The notes: generated by a model from the sequence alone, not told the origin. Counted from the first letter of the stretch, positions 1-7,839 are shown. The stretch: DNA of 64,000 nt from GM7GCV1 sp965221105 (GCA_965221105.1 OZ244871.1:2294001-2358000); one strand, 5' to 3'. Program-made: numbers and translations.

Positions 1-177
1 GTAGGCGGGCATGGTGACCAGACTGCGGTCTTCGGCGGTAACCACGCGCGGTCCAACTGCCGTGATGCCGCTTAAATCCTGCGCCGCCGCAGGAAGACTT
101 GCCGCCAGTGCCGCGCACATAAGCAGTTTGAAGACGCAGCCGGACAGTGGCCCACACCTCGAATTGATGGCGTCCAT
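1..177 (-). CDS. N-terminus of an exported protein, cut by the window edge
   Basis: An open minus-strand frame runs from an ATG at 175-177 to base 1 without a stop, giving 59 residues. The start has a signal-peptide shape: a short N-terminal stretch, then residues KLLMCAALAASLPAAAQ with a likely cleavage site after AAA. After it comes a polar segment (DLSGITAVGPRVVTAEDRS). I do not recognise the family from this fragment. A second ATG inside the hydrophobic part (118-120) would leave too short a signal, so the outer start is preferred. The gene continues to the left of the window. Confidence 0.5.
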   Translation of the reverse strand, partial: MDAINSRCGPLSGCVFKLLMCAALAASLPAAAQDLSGITAVGPRVVTAEDRSLVTMPAY

Positions 178-596
178 GCAGCCAATACTAACGTTTATAT
201 GGGCTTGGCGCTACACGTCTGTGGTTCTGTGCCCAAGAGATGCTGGGTGCACGACTTTCCCGGTCAACTATACTGTATTCACTGCTGAGAAGGGACTCCA
301 TAGGGTTCTGGGAACCTGAGCCGCCAGGTGGCCGGGAGAGGACAGCCCGGCCCCAGCCGAGTTCGCGTCCACTCCGTTCGGCATGCCGTGGAATGCCGCT
401 TGCGCCGGAATGGCATCCATCGACCTCCCTGTCTGACTCAATGAAATTAACCGGTGTGTCATTCCAGGGCAGATTTCTATCGTACTCCCGTTTCTCCTTC
501 CAGTTCTGCAGTGCCAAAATGCGACTTTCATGCGAGCTAGCGTACGTTAAATACTATACCGGTGCAGATCAATCTGGATACCGGGCAGGTTCACCA
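178..596. other. Gene-free stretch
   Basis: No reading frame here shows a recognisable domain, and overlapping frames on both strands all look like chance openings. I see no tRNA, no strong hairpin with a T-run and no convincing promoter pair. It separates the leftward exported protein from the rightward small protein at 597. Confidence 0.5.
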
Positions 597-809
597 ATGA
601 AGCTCCATACCCCCGATAACAACGAGCTAATGCACATACACAGTATTGAACGCCAGGACAATCGGTTGATTATCCACGGCGTCATTATGGAAAGCATGCC
701 CACCAAAGCCGTGCTGAAGCCCGAGGACATGCGCGCGGCGTTTTCGCTGCTGGGCTTCAGGCTGATACTTGATTGTATCGTGCTGCTGTTTCAACGCTCA
801 TCCCGATAA
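597..809 (+). CDS. Small conserved-looking protein with C-terminal hydrophobic helix
   Basis: An ATG at 597 opens a 70-residue frame. The core (about residues 12-50, including HSIERQDNRLIIHG and KAVLKPEDMRAA) looks like a compact folded domain. It is followed by a hydrophobic stretch near residues 53-66 (LLGFRLILDCIVLLF) that could anchor it in the membrane. The gene lies 17 bases before the broken FAD oxidoreductase at 827 on the same strand, so the two were probably one operon. No family can be named with certainty. It seems to have survived while its neighbour decayed, or it may be partly truncated itself. Confidence 0.5.
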   Translation: MKLHTPDNNELMHIHSIERQDNRLIIHGVIMESMPTKAVLKPEDMRAAFSLLGFRLILDCIVLLFQRSSR

Positions 810-826
810 ATGCACGGGGAATCAGG

Positions 827-1956
827 ATGACGTTGAAGAGGTATGATTTTGTGGTGGTCGGCGGCGGCCAGAACGCCCTGACCGAGACGACGGCGTATCT
901 TGCAAAGATCGGTACTTCAGTTGCAGTACTGGAGCAGCATGACCAGATCGGGGCGGCTGTGTTACCCGTGAAGTGACCCTGCCGGGATTCAGGCATGATA
1001 CCCAGGGTACCAATGCGTTTCTGGTCAAGGCGAACCCACTGATTCGCAACGATGAGCTGGGACTGCTGGCGCATTTTGGAATGGAGTATGTCAATTCCGA
1101 CCAGGGTTATCACGGCAGTTATTTCGAAGACGGTTCAGTGGTCGTGCAATACACCGGCCTAGATGAGACCTGTGAAGCCATTGCTGCACTCAGCCAGCAC
1201 GATACCGACGCCTACCGCCAATTTGGCATGAAAGCCGCGCACTATGTTGTTTTGCTCTCCTGGGGAATGTTCGCTCCGGCGGCAAATCCGGAGACCTTTG
1301 TGGAGGTGTTGCAGCAGAGTGAACAGGGCAGCTATATGCTGGAGTTGATGAGCACAAGTGCCTGGGACATGATTTGCGAAACCTTCAGTGATGAACGAGT
1401 GAGAGCATCACCCGCTGTTGCCGGGGCATTAAAGCCGGGAAAATGCCGTTGCTGGACACAGACGCCTGCGGTGAGGGTTTTTACGGCAACGTGGTTTGCT
1501 CAAGGATTCTCGACCCGACGCGTGCTCCGGAAGGGAAGGGCACACTCTATCTCTATCATATGGTGCCCCTTAAACCTGAAGGCAATTTTGGCCAGTGGGA
1601 TTCTCTCAAAAAACCCTTCGGTGAGGCCCTGATCAAAAGAGCGCAGCAGTTTATCACCAATCTGGATGACAGCAATATTCTGGAGATTCACTCCGAAACA
1701 CCCAAGGATATGGCCACCTACAACCCATCCTTCCGCTTCGGTGATGTGATGGGTGCGGGTGCCTATGCCGGGCAGTTCCTGGGCGGGCGCCATGCAAAGA
1801 GTTTGCCGATTTCACGGTACCGGGTTTGCAGGGCTATTATATGACCGGGCCGTTTATGCACCCCGGGGCGGCATTTGTGACGGTGGCCGGGCGGTCGCAA
1901 TGAAAGCGATGCTTGATTTGGGGACGGACCTGGACAGCGCGTTCAGCTGCTACTGA
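827..1956 (+). pseudogene. Broken phytoene-dehydrogenase-like FAD oxidoreductase
   Basis: The frame begins with a dinucleotide-binding motif (YDFVVVGGGQNALTETTAYLA, here shortened from GxGxxG to GGGQNA) typical of NAD(P)/FAD-dependent oxidoreductases of the phytoene dehydrogenase type. It stops after 49 codons at 976. The protein continues in other frames: TREVTLPGFRHDTQGTNAF from about 966, DPTRAPEGKGTLYLYHMVP from about 1515, and the C-terminal GYYMTGPFMHPGGAF region near 1830. At least three to four frameshifts and a central deletion near 1400 are needed to join these parts. The surviving order of motifs (N-terminal FAD site, C-terminal dimer or FAD-closing motif) matches the family. No functional enzyme is expected. 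Confidence 0.8.
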
Positions 1957-2050
1957 CAGATCATTGGCCCTTATCGGGACCCGTTATGGGATTTTGCACC
2001 AAGCAGCAGAGTCTCGATCATCGTCGCACACCCGAACGACATGCCGTACA

Positions 2051-2620
2051 TCAGTACTTATTATGGCCGGGCCCTTGTCTACGTTGTGCTTCATTGAGGA
2101 CATTTTTGATGCGCGCAGTCGCGGTGATTGTCTCGGGTATTCCCTCAATACGCCACCGGTCAGTCCAAATGTAGCGGCCCCAAACGGTCCCATAGCCATG
2201 GGTTTCCATATCGGACAGAACGAGTTTGAACTTGTTCTTATCAATGACCTGATCGGTGAGTGTCTTCACAGGCAGCTCCATGTAGCGCGTGCCAGCAGGG
2301 ATAACGAACAGTCCTTGCTCAGCTACATAGTCCTTTCCAGCCTTTGCGGTTAGGTCTTCCGTGCGGTACGCAAAACGAATCTTAAAGTCGAGTGGACGCG
2401 ATAAAATCAGTTTAAACACCGCATCTTCGCCTTCTCGTACCTGAACCGCAGGTATCTGTAATTGTGCGGTGACATCTTCCACCATTCGATATGCGATCAC
2501 AGGTTGGGTGAGCATTGAGACTATCAAACCAGTTATGCATACAAGGCCAAATTTCCGCGCAAAGCGAGGCGGTTCGATTCGAGATGGGCGCTGCAGGTTG
2601 CGTTGGAAAGAGTTTCTCAT
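2051..2620 (-). CDS. Exported single Calx-beta domain protein
   Basis: This 189-residue protein starts with a basic N-region and a hydrophobic segment at about residues 25-42 (FGLVCITGLIVSMLTQPVIA), consistent with export. The mature part carries one Calx-beta type domain, seen in VREGEDAVFKLILSRPL, the Tyr/Thr strand FAYRTEDLTAKAGKDY and a terminal ITATARI strand. Calx-beta domains are calcium-binding, adhesin-associated modules, usually found in tandem in large surface proteins. A single free-standing copy is unusual and could be a fragment of a larger ancestor. It converges with the broken oxidoreductase and has no obvious operon partner. Confidence 0.65.
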   Translation of the reverse strand: MRNSFQRNLQRPSRIEPPRFARKFGLVCITGLIVSMLTQPVIAYRMVEDVTAQLQIPAVQVREGEDAVFKLILSRPLDFKIRFAYRTEDLTAKAGKDYVAEQGLFVIPAGTRYMELPVKTLTDQVIDKNKFKLVLSDMETHGYGTVWGRYIWTDRWRIEGIPETITATARIKNVLNEAQRRQGPGHNKY

Positions 2621-2699
2621 TTGATATGACCATGTCTACTCGGGTGCCTAATTTTATGTGAGGCACTACAAAAAAAGAAATCCTTTTTTTGACTACTGA

Positions 2700-2975
2700 A
2701 CCTAATTGAAAGTGTGGAATAAAACTGACCAACACGCAGTTCGATGCCTTCTGCAAAGCGTGTGACAATCCCCCTGCACCAACGGCGAAGGTTCGTAAGA
2801 CGGCACACGCACTTGATCAGGAAGGCTTCGTGCTGAATGCCGACCATTGAATGTGTGCCGCTGGATTCCAGTGCGATCAGCGTCACATCATTTGAGCGCG
2901 CCAATGACGCCATCAACACGTACCTCCACCGCTGTGCGGCGAAGAGCATGGGGTTGAACCTGAACAGAACCTGAG
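2700..2975 (-). pseudogene. Possible remnant of an IS1380-type transposase C-terminus
   Basis: On the minus strand a frame reads FNPMLFAAQRWRYVLMASLAR and later SGTHSM. This resembles the conserved C-terminal stretch of IS1380-family transposases (LLFAAQAYVLMxxLRR, followed by a GT motif). The similarity fades after about 40 residues and there is no complete DDE domain, so only a degraded scrap would remain. The call rests on one short motif and could be chance. Confidence 0.3.
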
Positions 2976-3163
2976 TTCTCCCCCTGTGCACTTGAGGAAA
3001 ATTCTGGGAAATCTTACATAGCTGCCTACTGCACTCTGGCTCGTCAGACATTGGTTCGCGACGAACTGCCGTCTTCCCGCCTGCCGCGCCGCGTCTTCGC
3101 CTCAGATCGCGCCGCTCTAGCTTGTGAGCCGCAGCTACGAGGGTACACAACCCGAAGTTAGTG

Positions 3164-3192
3164 TTGATATCACTATGTATAAGTGCTATCAT
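3164..3192 (+). promoter_or_regulatory. Promoter and FitA-type operator before the first fitAB remnant
   Basis: TTGATA (3164-3169) and TATCAT (3187-3192) are 17 bases apart and the -10 is preceded by TGC, giving an extended -10. The octamers TGATATCA (3165-3172) and TGCTATCA (3184-3191) overlap both promoter elements. They match the half-site sequence known for the Neisseria FitA repressor (TGCTATCA/TGATAGCA). A repressor bound here would block the promoter, as expected for autoregulation. Confidence 0.5.
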
Positions 3193-3230
3193 CCTGCTGT
3201 ACTCTTCCGAATCCCGTAGGGAGGCCGGTC

Positions 3231-3428
3231 ATGGCGCAAATCACGATCCGTAAAATTCCAGACGAGGTTCACCGGGCGCTGGCGCGAAACCTCCTGCGGC
3301 GGGGGTTGTTCCCCTCCGACCGTGTGCCACCTGGCGATGTGCTCCGGTCCCTTTGGAAAGATGCCGATCTTGGGAGCCTGTCTTTTGAACGCGACCGTTC
3401 TCCCATCGACCCGGCCGTGCTCGAATGA
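3231..3428 (+). pseudogene. fitA: FitA-like ribbon-helix-helix antitoxin, internally altered
   Basis: The start (MAQITIRKIPDEVHRAL) is the canonical N-terminus of FitA/StbC-family antitoxins, a ribbon-helix-helix DNA-binding domain. The end (FERDRSPIDPAVLE) matches the toxin-binding tail. The middle, which should hold the second helix and linker, does not match, and the protein is 65 residues instead of about 80, so an internal deletion or compensating frameshifts are likely. A ribosome-binding site (GGGAGG) lies 7 bases before the ATG. The stop overlaps the start of the FitB fragment, as in intact fitAB operons. Confidence 0.6.
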
Positions 3429-3600
3429 TCCTTCTGGACACAAATCTGATCTCCGAGACCATGAAACCGAATCCGAATCCGGGTGTCATGGAATGGTTGA
3501 ACCAACAGGATCTTGGATCCCTCTGGCTGCCGGTGATCGTTGTCATGGAACTTCGGTTTGGCGCTGCACTGCTGGCATCTGGTCCGCGGAACCACCTTCG
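3425..3600 (+). pseudogene. fitB: N-terminal fragment of a FitB/VapC PIN toxin
   Basis: The frame opens with MILLDTNLISETMKP, which holds the first catalytic Asp and the Asn of PIN-domain RNases, and continues through VIVVMELRFGAALL with the conserved Glu. After about 55 residues it leaves the family and runs into the antisense of a different gene. The remaining PIN acidic residues are missing, so no active RNase is expected. It overlaps the antitoxin by four bases (ATGA). Confidence 0.65.
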
Positions 3601-3960
3601 GGTAATTGCACACACGCTATCTTTGGGGGCACCAATGGCACCGTCACGTTTATCAGAATCTTGCCACGCAGCTGCGCCCTGACGACCTCAAGAGTCGACT
3701 GCTGGTGAGCAAACGGCACTGGCAAAGCTACAATTTCTTCCGCCCCCGCTGCACTGGAGTATTCCATGGCCTGCAGTGGCGCAGAAACATTCAGGTGGTC
3801 CAGAAAATCAGCAACTGTTGCCTGCGCGTTTTCGATGTTTCGAGAGCCAATGACGACCGGATAACCCGCTTCAATCCAACGGTGAGCCAACCCGCGACCC
3901 AAACGACCCGTACCACCGAGTATGGCAAGAGTTGGTTTATGTTCATTCGCTCTCTTTGGC
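3585..3960 (-). pseudogene. Truncated NADPH-dependent F420 reductase-like protein
   Basis: The minus strand encodes a Rossmann fold start (TLAILGGTGRLGRGLAHRW, with GxGxxG-like GGTGRLG) followed by YPVVIGSR. Further on is GKILINVTVPLVPPK, a run typical of the N-terminal domain of NPD-type F420:NADP reductases. The frame ends near 3585, where the sequence joins the FitB fragment read from the other strand. The C-terminal half of the enzyme is absent, and the true start is unclear. Two unrelated genes were fused tail to tail here, which fits an old deletion. Confidence 0.6.
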
Positions 3961-4276
3961 TCTTCAGAATGCGTGAATGACTCTCCACTGATAATTGGCC
4001 CCCACGCACAGATGTGGCTGTTATTCCGCTGCCTGAACCTCAAAAAATCACTTCGCCGACAAACTCAAAATACACTATAATACCCAACCTTGAAGAGATC
4101 GGTTGTGGTGTTTTTGTGACACTAAAAATAGCCTAACTCACTACTATTCAAAGAAATATAGGCTAGCCTTCTGATCCCTGATCTTCCAGATTCGAGTCTC
4201 GGCGGGCGTGGCGTCTGTTTGGCAGTTGAAGCTGATACGGCCGGCGTAAGGGGTCATTTGGCAGCAAAAGAACAAT

Positions 4277-4353
4277 GGTGACTGTAGCTCAGTTGGTAGA
4301 GCGCTGGATTGTGATTCCGGTGGTCGTGGGTTCGATTCCCATCAGTCACCCCA
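4277..4353 (+). tRNA. tRNA-His (GTG anticodon)
   Basis: This is a complete cloverleaf. The acceptor stem GTGACTG pairs with CAGTCAC, the anticodon loop is TTGTGAT with anticodon GTG, and the T-arm is GGGTTCGATTCCC. The encoded CCA is at 4351-4353. The extra G at 4277 opposite discriminator C4350 is the histidine-specific G-1. It sits alone between decayed genes, a typical landing place for mobile DNA. Confidence 0.95.
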
Positions 4354-4455
4354 TTTCAAAATCCCAAAATGTCCGATAACGTCTTTATCTCAATTCAATC
4401 GAGCAGTTCGTACTTCACAGTGTCCGCAGTAGTTCAGTGAAATTTCAGGCAGTCT

Positions 4456-4476
4456 GCATGTACATCATGTACATGC
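4456..4476. promoter_or_regulatory. Perfect 10-bp palindrome, operator-like
   Basis: GCATGTACAT and ATGTACATGC flank a single C, a perfect inverted repeat without the T-run of a terminator. It lies in the 295-base gap between tRNA-His and the YHYH gene, in which I find no gene. The size suits a dimeric repressor site. The regulator is unknown. Confidence 0.35.
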
Positions 4477-4648
4477 TTGGTGATAAAATCTCTCGCGATC
4501 TGGCTCTTTAAGATCTGGATCTTGACAACATGCCTCGTGCACAACCCACTGCATTAGAGGCAACCGCTTGACCCAACTGTCGAATGACTTCCGCATCACC
4601 CAGGACAGGTCATGATTTGGAATATCATCCCCCAATTAGGATAACCCC

Positions 4649-4879
4649 ATGAGAAAACTCGCGCTCACAACCCTTCTGGCCCTTGCTCAAGCGGCGTCCA
4701 CTACCGCCTTCGCCCATGGCGGCGGCAAGGACGCGAACAGCTGCCATGTCGACCGCAAGGCGGATGAGTATCACTGCCACGGCGGGCCGCTCGATGGAGA
4801 AGCCTTCGGTTCCCAAGAAGAGGCCGAGGCCGAGATCGAACGGCGGCGTTCCGAGAGCGAAGACGGCGGGGAGGGATGA
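4649..4879 (+). CDS. Small exported YHYH-type protein
   Basis: The 76-residue product has a clear signal peptide (MRKLALTTLLALAQAAS, cleavage near AFA/HGG). The short mature part carries the His/Cys-rich motif NSCHVDRKADEYHCHGG. This motif defines small YHYH-domain proteins often found near nucleases or in accessory DNA. The tail is rich in Glu and Arg (EEAEAEIERRRSESED). Function is unknown; the Cys and His residues suggest metal binding in the periplasm. It stands alone between tRNA-His and decayed sequence. Confidence 0.7.
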   Translation: MRKLALTTLLALAQAASTTAFAHGGGKDANSCHVDRKADEYHCHGGPLDGEAFGSQEEAEAEIERRRSESEDGGEG

Positions 4880-4889
4880 CCTCTCTGCT

Positions 4890-5105
4890 TCAAGCCTGAG
4901 CGGTCGCACTGGAGATAACCTTGGCAGCCTGTTCGATTATCTCCACCCCGGAGGAGTCCCCGCGAACTATCAGGGTATACCTATCGCGGCGAAGCACCAT
5001 TGCGTTCTGCCGGATCGAGAAACCTCATGAAAAGCTCTCGCTGATATCGGTGATATTCTCATACTGAGGTGTAGGGCGCACAAGGTTACCTTTCCGGCTG
5101 CCGTG
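4890..5105 (-). pseudogene. Fragment of an unrecognised gene with an in-frame stop
   Basis: On the minus strand one frame reads PTPQYENITDISESFS, then a TGA, then continues as GFSIRQNAMVLRRDRYTLIV and VEIIEQAAKVISSATAQA to a stop at 4890-4892. The regular pattern of hydrophobic and charged residues on both sides of the TGA looks like real coding sequence broken by a nonsense change. I cannot name the family. Nothing convincing precedes it. Confidence 0.35.
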
Positions 5106-5341
5106 TTCGGCCCGGCGTAATATTGCCAATCGAATGAGTTAGCCTTGGTGGCTTGGCTCAAACACATGGGTCTCTCGAATTCCCAGGACGATTTAATAAT
5201 CGGGATTTCTTCCTTATAAGACTGAGGGTGACCTGCGGCTGCGGGTTTGCCCTGTCACGTGGCCTCCGATCATCGAGAGTATCCGTGCGCAGCCTGTCCA
5301 GTACCTGCCTGTCTTGATGAGCTGAGCACGGGCAGAGGCAG

Positions 5342-5350
5342 TGCTATAAT
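5342..5350 (+). promoter_or_regulatory. Extended -10 promoter directly before the Sel1 gene
   Basis: TGCTATAAT is a perfect extended -10 element. Transcription would start about 7 bases later, at or next to the ATG at 5358. The message would then be leaderless or nearly so. No -35 at the usual distance is evident, as is common for extended -10 promoters. Confidence 0.5.
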
Positions 5351-5357
5351 TCCAGGC

Positions 5358-5687
5358 ATGTTCCGTGCCTTACTCATTTACCTTGCGCTGTTTGCATGCC
5401 TCGTGCATGCAAACGATAACTTGGAAGCCTTAAAAAAGGCCGCTGAGCAAGGGCATGCTTCAGCGCAGCTTAATCTTGGGAACAGGTATGACTTGGGGGA
5501 AGGGGTGCCTGAAGATGACATACAGGCCTATGCTTGGCTCAGCATTGCTGCTGCACAAGGTGATGAGTTGGCCAAGGAGAATAAAGACATTCTTACCAAG
5601 GAAATGACCCGCGAACAGATTGCCGATGCACAGAAACTGTCACGCGAGTATTGGCAAGCCTATGGCCCTGATCGAAAATCTGAATAG
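5358..5687 (+). CDS. Exported short Sel1-repeat protein
   Basis: The product is 109 residues with a signal peptide (MFRALLIYLALFACLVHA). It has one Sel1-type tetratricopeptide-like repeat (AAEQGHASAQLNLGNRYDLG) and a second, weaker one (DDIQAYAWLSIAAAQGD). Sel1 repeats are protein-interaction modules of the periplasm or cell surface. Many small secreted Sel1 proteins are of unknown role. The start is set by the hydrophobic signal and by the promoter just upstream. A longer in-frame start at 5247 would bury the signal and is rejected. Confidence 0.75.
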   Translation: MFRALLIYLALFACLVHANDNLEALKKAAEQGHASAQLNLGNRYDLGEGVPEDDIQAYAWLSIAAAQGDELAKENKDILTKEMTREQIADAQKLSREYWQAYGPDRKSE

Positions 5688-5905
5688 TGGGGATAACTCT
5701 TCTTTTTGCACACTCTGCGTGGGTGCAGCACTACTTGCAGCATCATAAACACAACCGTTGACGTGCTGCTCATGGAACTAGATGACGTGATTCTTGCCTC
5801 GGAGTTTGCAGGCAACGGATATTGAAAGACTGGGCTGATATGTATGGAGGTGCAGCCTTGCCCAAGCTTTGCTTTTTATTTTTGGCCTGGAGTAAGTGAT
5901 ACAGC

Positions 5906-6118
5906 TTGTTAGTTGATTGCAACACCAAGCAGTGTGTCCTATGCCTAGAGAAAGCGGGCGTGTGTAAAGAACACCTGATCCCTCGCTTTTTGGGTGGCAT
6001 GCTCACATGCAGGTTTCTGTGCTGTTCCTGCAATCCCCAATTAGCCCATGATGTGGATGCTTCTGTACTGTCCGATCCTTCGACCATCAAGGCAGTTCAG
6101 CCTGACTTCCGCAACTGA
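5906..6118 (+). pseudogene. Fragment of an HNH-type endonuclease
   Basis: The frame contains CVLCLEKAGVCKEHLIPRFL, with a CxxC pair and the His of an HNH motif, then CRFLCCSCN, a second cysteine knuckle. This arrangement is seen in HNH nucleases that read C-x2-C...EHLIP...C-x2-C. It ends after 70 residues at 6118, soon after the second knuckle, and the only starts are TTG codons. It is probably a truncated or broken gene. What follows on the other strand is a transposase scrap. Confidence 0.45.
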
Positions 6119-6174
6119 GCGCCAAAACGTGCGTACGTTATTGATTTTTGGTTGTTGAGAGCCGTAGGTCGGCA

Positions 6175-6363
6175 CTACAAGGCACCGACTGGCAGGTGGT
6201 GATCGCGTCGATTCAGGCGAGCACTCTGGGCGTCGGTGGTCGGCAGATGCACATCGACCATCTGCAGGGTCGAGAACGTCTCCAGAATTGCCCGCGGTGT
6301 GAGTCCCGGTGCCTGCGTCCGGGCTCGGTTCTTCAGGGCGGCAGTCTTGCGAAAGCGGCCCAT
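6175..6363 (-). pseudogene. C-terminal remnant of an IS1634-like transposase
   Basis: The minus strand encodes KTAALKNRARTQAPGLTPRA followed by ILETFSTLQMVDVHLPTTD. This is the conserved C-terminal region of IS1634-type IS4-superfamily transposases (LTPRAxLExFxxxQMxDVHxPTTDG). The catalytic core is missing and the tail is altered, so it is a scrap of an old insertion. Confidence 0.55.
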
Positions 6364-6507
6364 CCGGCATCAGCCGGAGAGATTCCCGCGATTCCGAGAC
6401 CGACAAACCAGCGGCCCAAGCGCGGAACCCGACAATCCAATTCCGCAGAAATTATCAGCGGGAGTTGCTGGGATTTGATCATCAGCCGTGCGCCCGCGCC
6501 GATTTCT

Positions 6508-6528
6508 TGATAGCATAATCTGCTAGCA
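6508..6528 (+). promoter_or_regulatory. FitA-type operator half-sites before the second fitAB-like module
   Basis: TGATAGCA (6508-6515) and TGCTAGCA (6521-6528) form an inverted pair 5 bases apart, about 45 bases before the antitoxin ATG. The octamers are the same type as those before the first fitAB remnant. A TTGATA (-35-like, 6507-6512) overlaps the left half-site. The -10 is unclear (CATAAT at 6514 or CACAAT at 6527). Confidence 0.45.
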
Positions 6529-6572
6529 CAATGGTTCGGTGCCGGATTCTCGAAGGCACAGGAGGCGCGAGT

Positions 6573-6830
6573 ATGAGCAACAGCATTACTGTCCGTGATA
6601 TTGATCCAGGAGACAAATCCTGGCTAAAGCGGGAAGCTGGGCGGGTGGGTGTGTCAATGGAAGAGTTTGTTCGTCGGCTTATCCACGACAAGCGCATCAG
6701 GACTGAATGTCGCCCGAAACCGTCGGAGACGTTTGCTCGCTACTTCGGGCAGGACCATGGCGTTGAGCTTCCACTCGAGGTTCGTTGTGGTTACAAGCCG
6801 CCGTCGTTCTCCAATGAGAGCGGGAAATGA
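6573..6830 (+). CDS. FitA/VapB-like antitoxin
   Basis: The 85-residue protein begins SNSITVRDIDPGDKSWLKRE and continues GVSMEEFVRRLI, the strand and two helices of a ribbon-helix-helix repressor. The C-terminal tail, with a conserved basic and aromatic pattern (ETFARYFGQDHG), would fit into the toxin groove. A strong ribosome-binding site AGGAGG (6560-6565) precedes the ATG, which is why this start is chosen over the one at 6531. Its stop overlaps the toxin start by 4 bases. It is expected to neutralise the PIN toxin and to repress its own operon. Confidence 0.75.
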   Translation: MSNSITVRDIDPGDKSWLKREAGRVGVSMEEFVRRLIHDKRIRTECRPKPSETFARYFGQDHGVELPLEVRCGYKPPSFSNESGK

Positions 6831-7264
6831 ACACCCTGCTTGCATGGTTGATCGACACCAATGTTGTTTCCGAGATGATGCGTCCGCGCCCCGAGCCGTG
6901 TGTCGCCGCCTTTTTGGATTCCATCGCCGACGAGGGTCTCGGCCTCGCATCCGTCACCGTCTGGGAGATTCTGGATGGCATTGGCCGCGTCGAACAAGGT
7001 CGGCACCGGCGTGGTCTCGCCAAACGTTTTCAGGATGTTCTGGATGAGCTGTTCGAGGATCGGATTGTTGACTGGACCCTGGCCGATGCCCATGTGTGCG
7101 CACAAATCATGGAAAACAAGCGCAGACGAGGGGAAGCGCTTGACGACCATGTGCCGGACGCTTTCCTTGCGGCTGCGGCTTTCAGCCGTGGTCTTGGGGT
7201 GGTGACGCGGAATCTCGGCGAGTTCCGCAATACGGGTGTGAATGTTGTGAGCCCATGGACGTGA
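6827..7264 (+). CDS. VapC/FitB-family PIN-domain toxin
   Basis: The 145-residue protein has all PIN-domain landmarks: LIDTNVVSEM (first Asp), VTVWEILDGI (Glu), LDDHVPDAFLAAAA (paired acidic residues) and the final GVVTRNLGEF strand. PIN toxins are Mg2+-dependent RNases that usually cut tRNA or rRNA to stop translation. It overlaps the antitoxin gene by ATGA, so the pair is translationally coupled. The module appears intact, unlike the first fitAB at 3.2-3.6 kb. Confidence 0.85.
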   Translation: MNTLLAWLIDTNVVSEMMRPRPEPCVAAFLDSIADEGLGLASVTVWEILDGIGRVEQGRHRRGLAKRFQDVLDELFEDRIVDWTLADAHVCAQIMENKRRRGEALDDHVPDAFLAAAAFSRGLGVVTRNLGEFRNTGVNVVSPWT

Positions 7265-7427
7265 GATCCTCACATGGCGCCGCTGTGGACGCGATTATTA
7301 ACCTTCTCGCAACACTGCTTCGCTCGCCAATCGGCGACGTCGACTTTCCTCATGTCTTCGTGGGAAAAATGAACTTTGGATCCGCTTCCATTTGCGCAGG
7401 GCAAAACGTTGTTTTGAAAGCGAAAAG

Positions 7428-7515
7428 GTAACTACTCGCCCCCCTTCTCCTTCTTGATCATCGTGGCGGCGGTGCCGTTGAGGGCGATTTGGATGGCAGT
7501 CAGCGGGTTGTCTCC
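7428..7515 (-). mobile_element. Solo IS66 end with transposase tail
   Basis: GTAACTACTCGCCCCCCTT (7428-7446) matches the terminal repeats of the IS66-like unit at 53.4-55.3 kb. The adjoining roughly 80 bases encode, on the minus strand, NPLTAIQIALNGTAATMIKK, nearly the same tail as beside the left end at 53.38 kb (NPLTAIQIAFNGAAAKMIKQ). No second end was found to the right. This is a leftover element end fused to the PIN toxin gene. Confidence 0.6.
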
Positions 7516-7839
7516 CGACACGATCAGGTTCGCATTTCCAGCTATCGCGCTCGCAAGTATTGGATTGTCGGCGGGGTCAGGCGAAAGCTCGCACACGGGC
7601 AGATCGGAGAGCAGTATCCCGACCGTCCCCATGTTGTCAATCAAATCTTGTGCTTCTTCGGATTTTATGTACGGCCGCAATCTTTCTCGTGCGAGCACTT
7701 TCCTAAGTTCGTCAAGCTGATATTCGGACGTTACAAGCGTCATATCGCCACGCTTGGCCGCGGAGAGAAGTTGTCCGGGTGGGCCGGAACTTGAGATCAA
7801 GGCGCTGATCAGGACATTGGTGTCAAGAACGACTCGCAC
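7432..7839 (-). CDS. PIN-family toxin with an IS66-derived C-terminus
   Basis: The 135-residue protein has a PIN domain of the COG1569 type: VVLDTNVLISAL, EYQLDELRKVL, SPDPADNPILASAIAGNANL and the start of the last strand (IVSGD). After residue ~107 the expected end is replaced by NPLTAIQIALNGTAATMIKK, the tail encoded by an IS66-like end. The four acidic positions remain, so activity is possible. The gene overlaps its antitoxin partner by 17 bases. Confidence 0.75.
   Translation of the reverse strand: MRVVLDTNVLISALISSSGPPGQLLSAAKRGDMTLVTSEYQLDELRKVLARERLRPYIKSEEAQDLIDNMGTVGILLSDLPVCELSPDPADNPILASAIAGNANLIVSGDNPLTAIQIALNGTAATMIKKEKGGE

Noticed and set aside
4170..4212. tRNA 3'-half-like sequence with ATTCGAGTCT before tRNA-His
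   Set aside because: The T-arm does not pair well and no 5' half or CCA is present.
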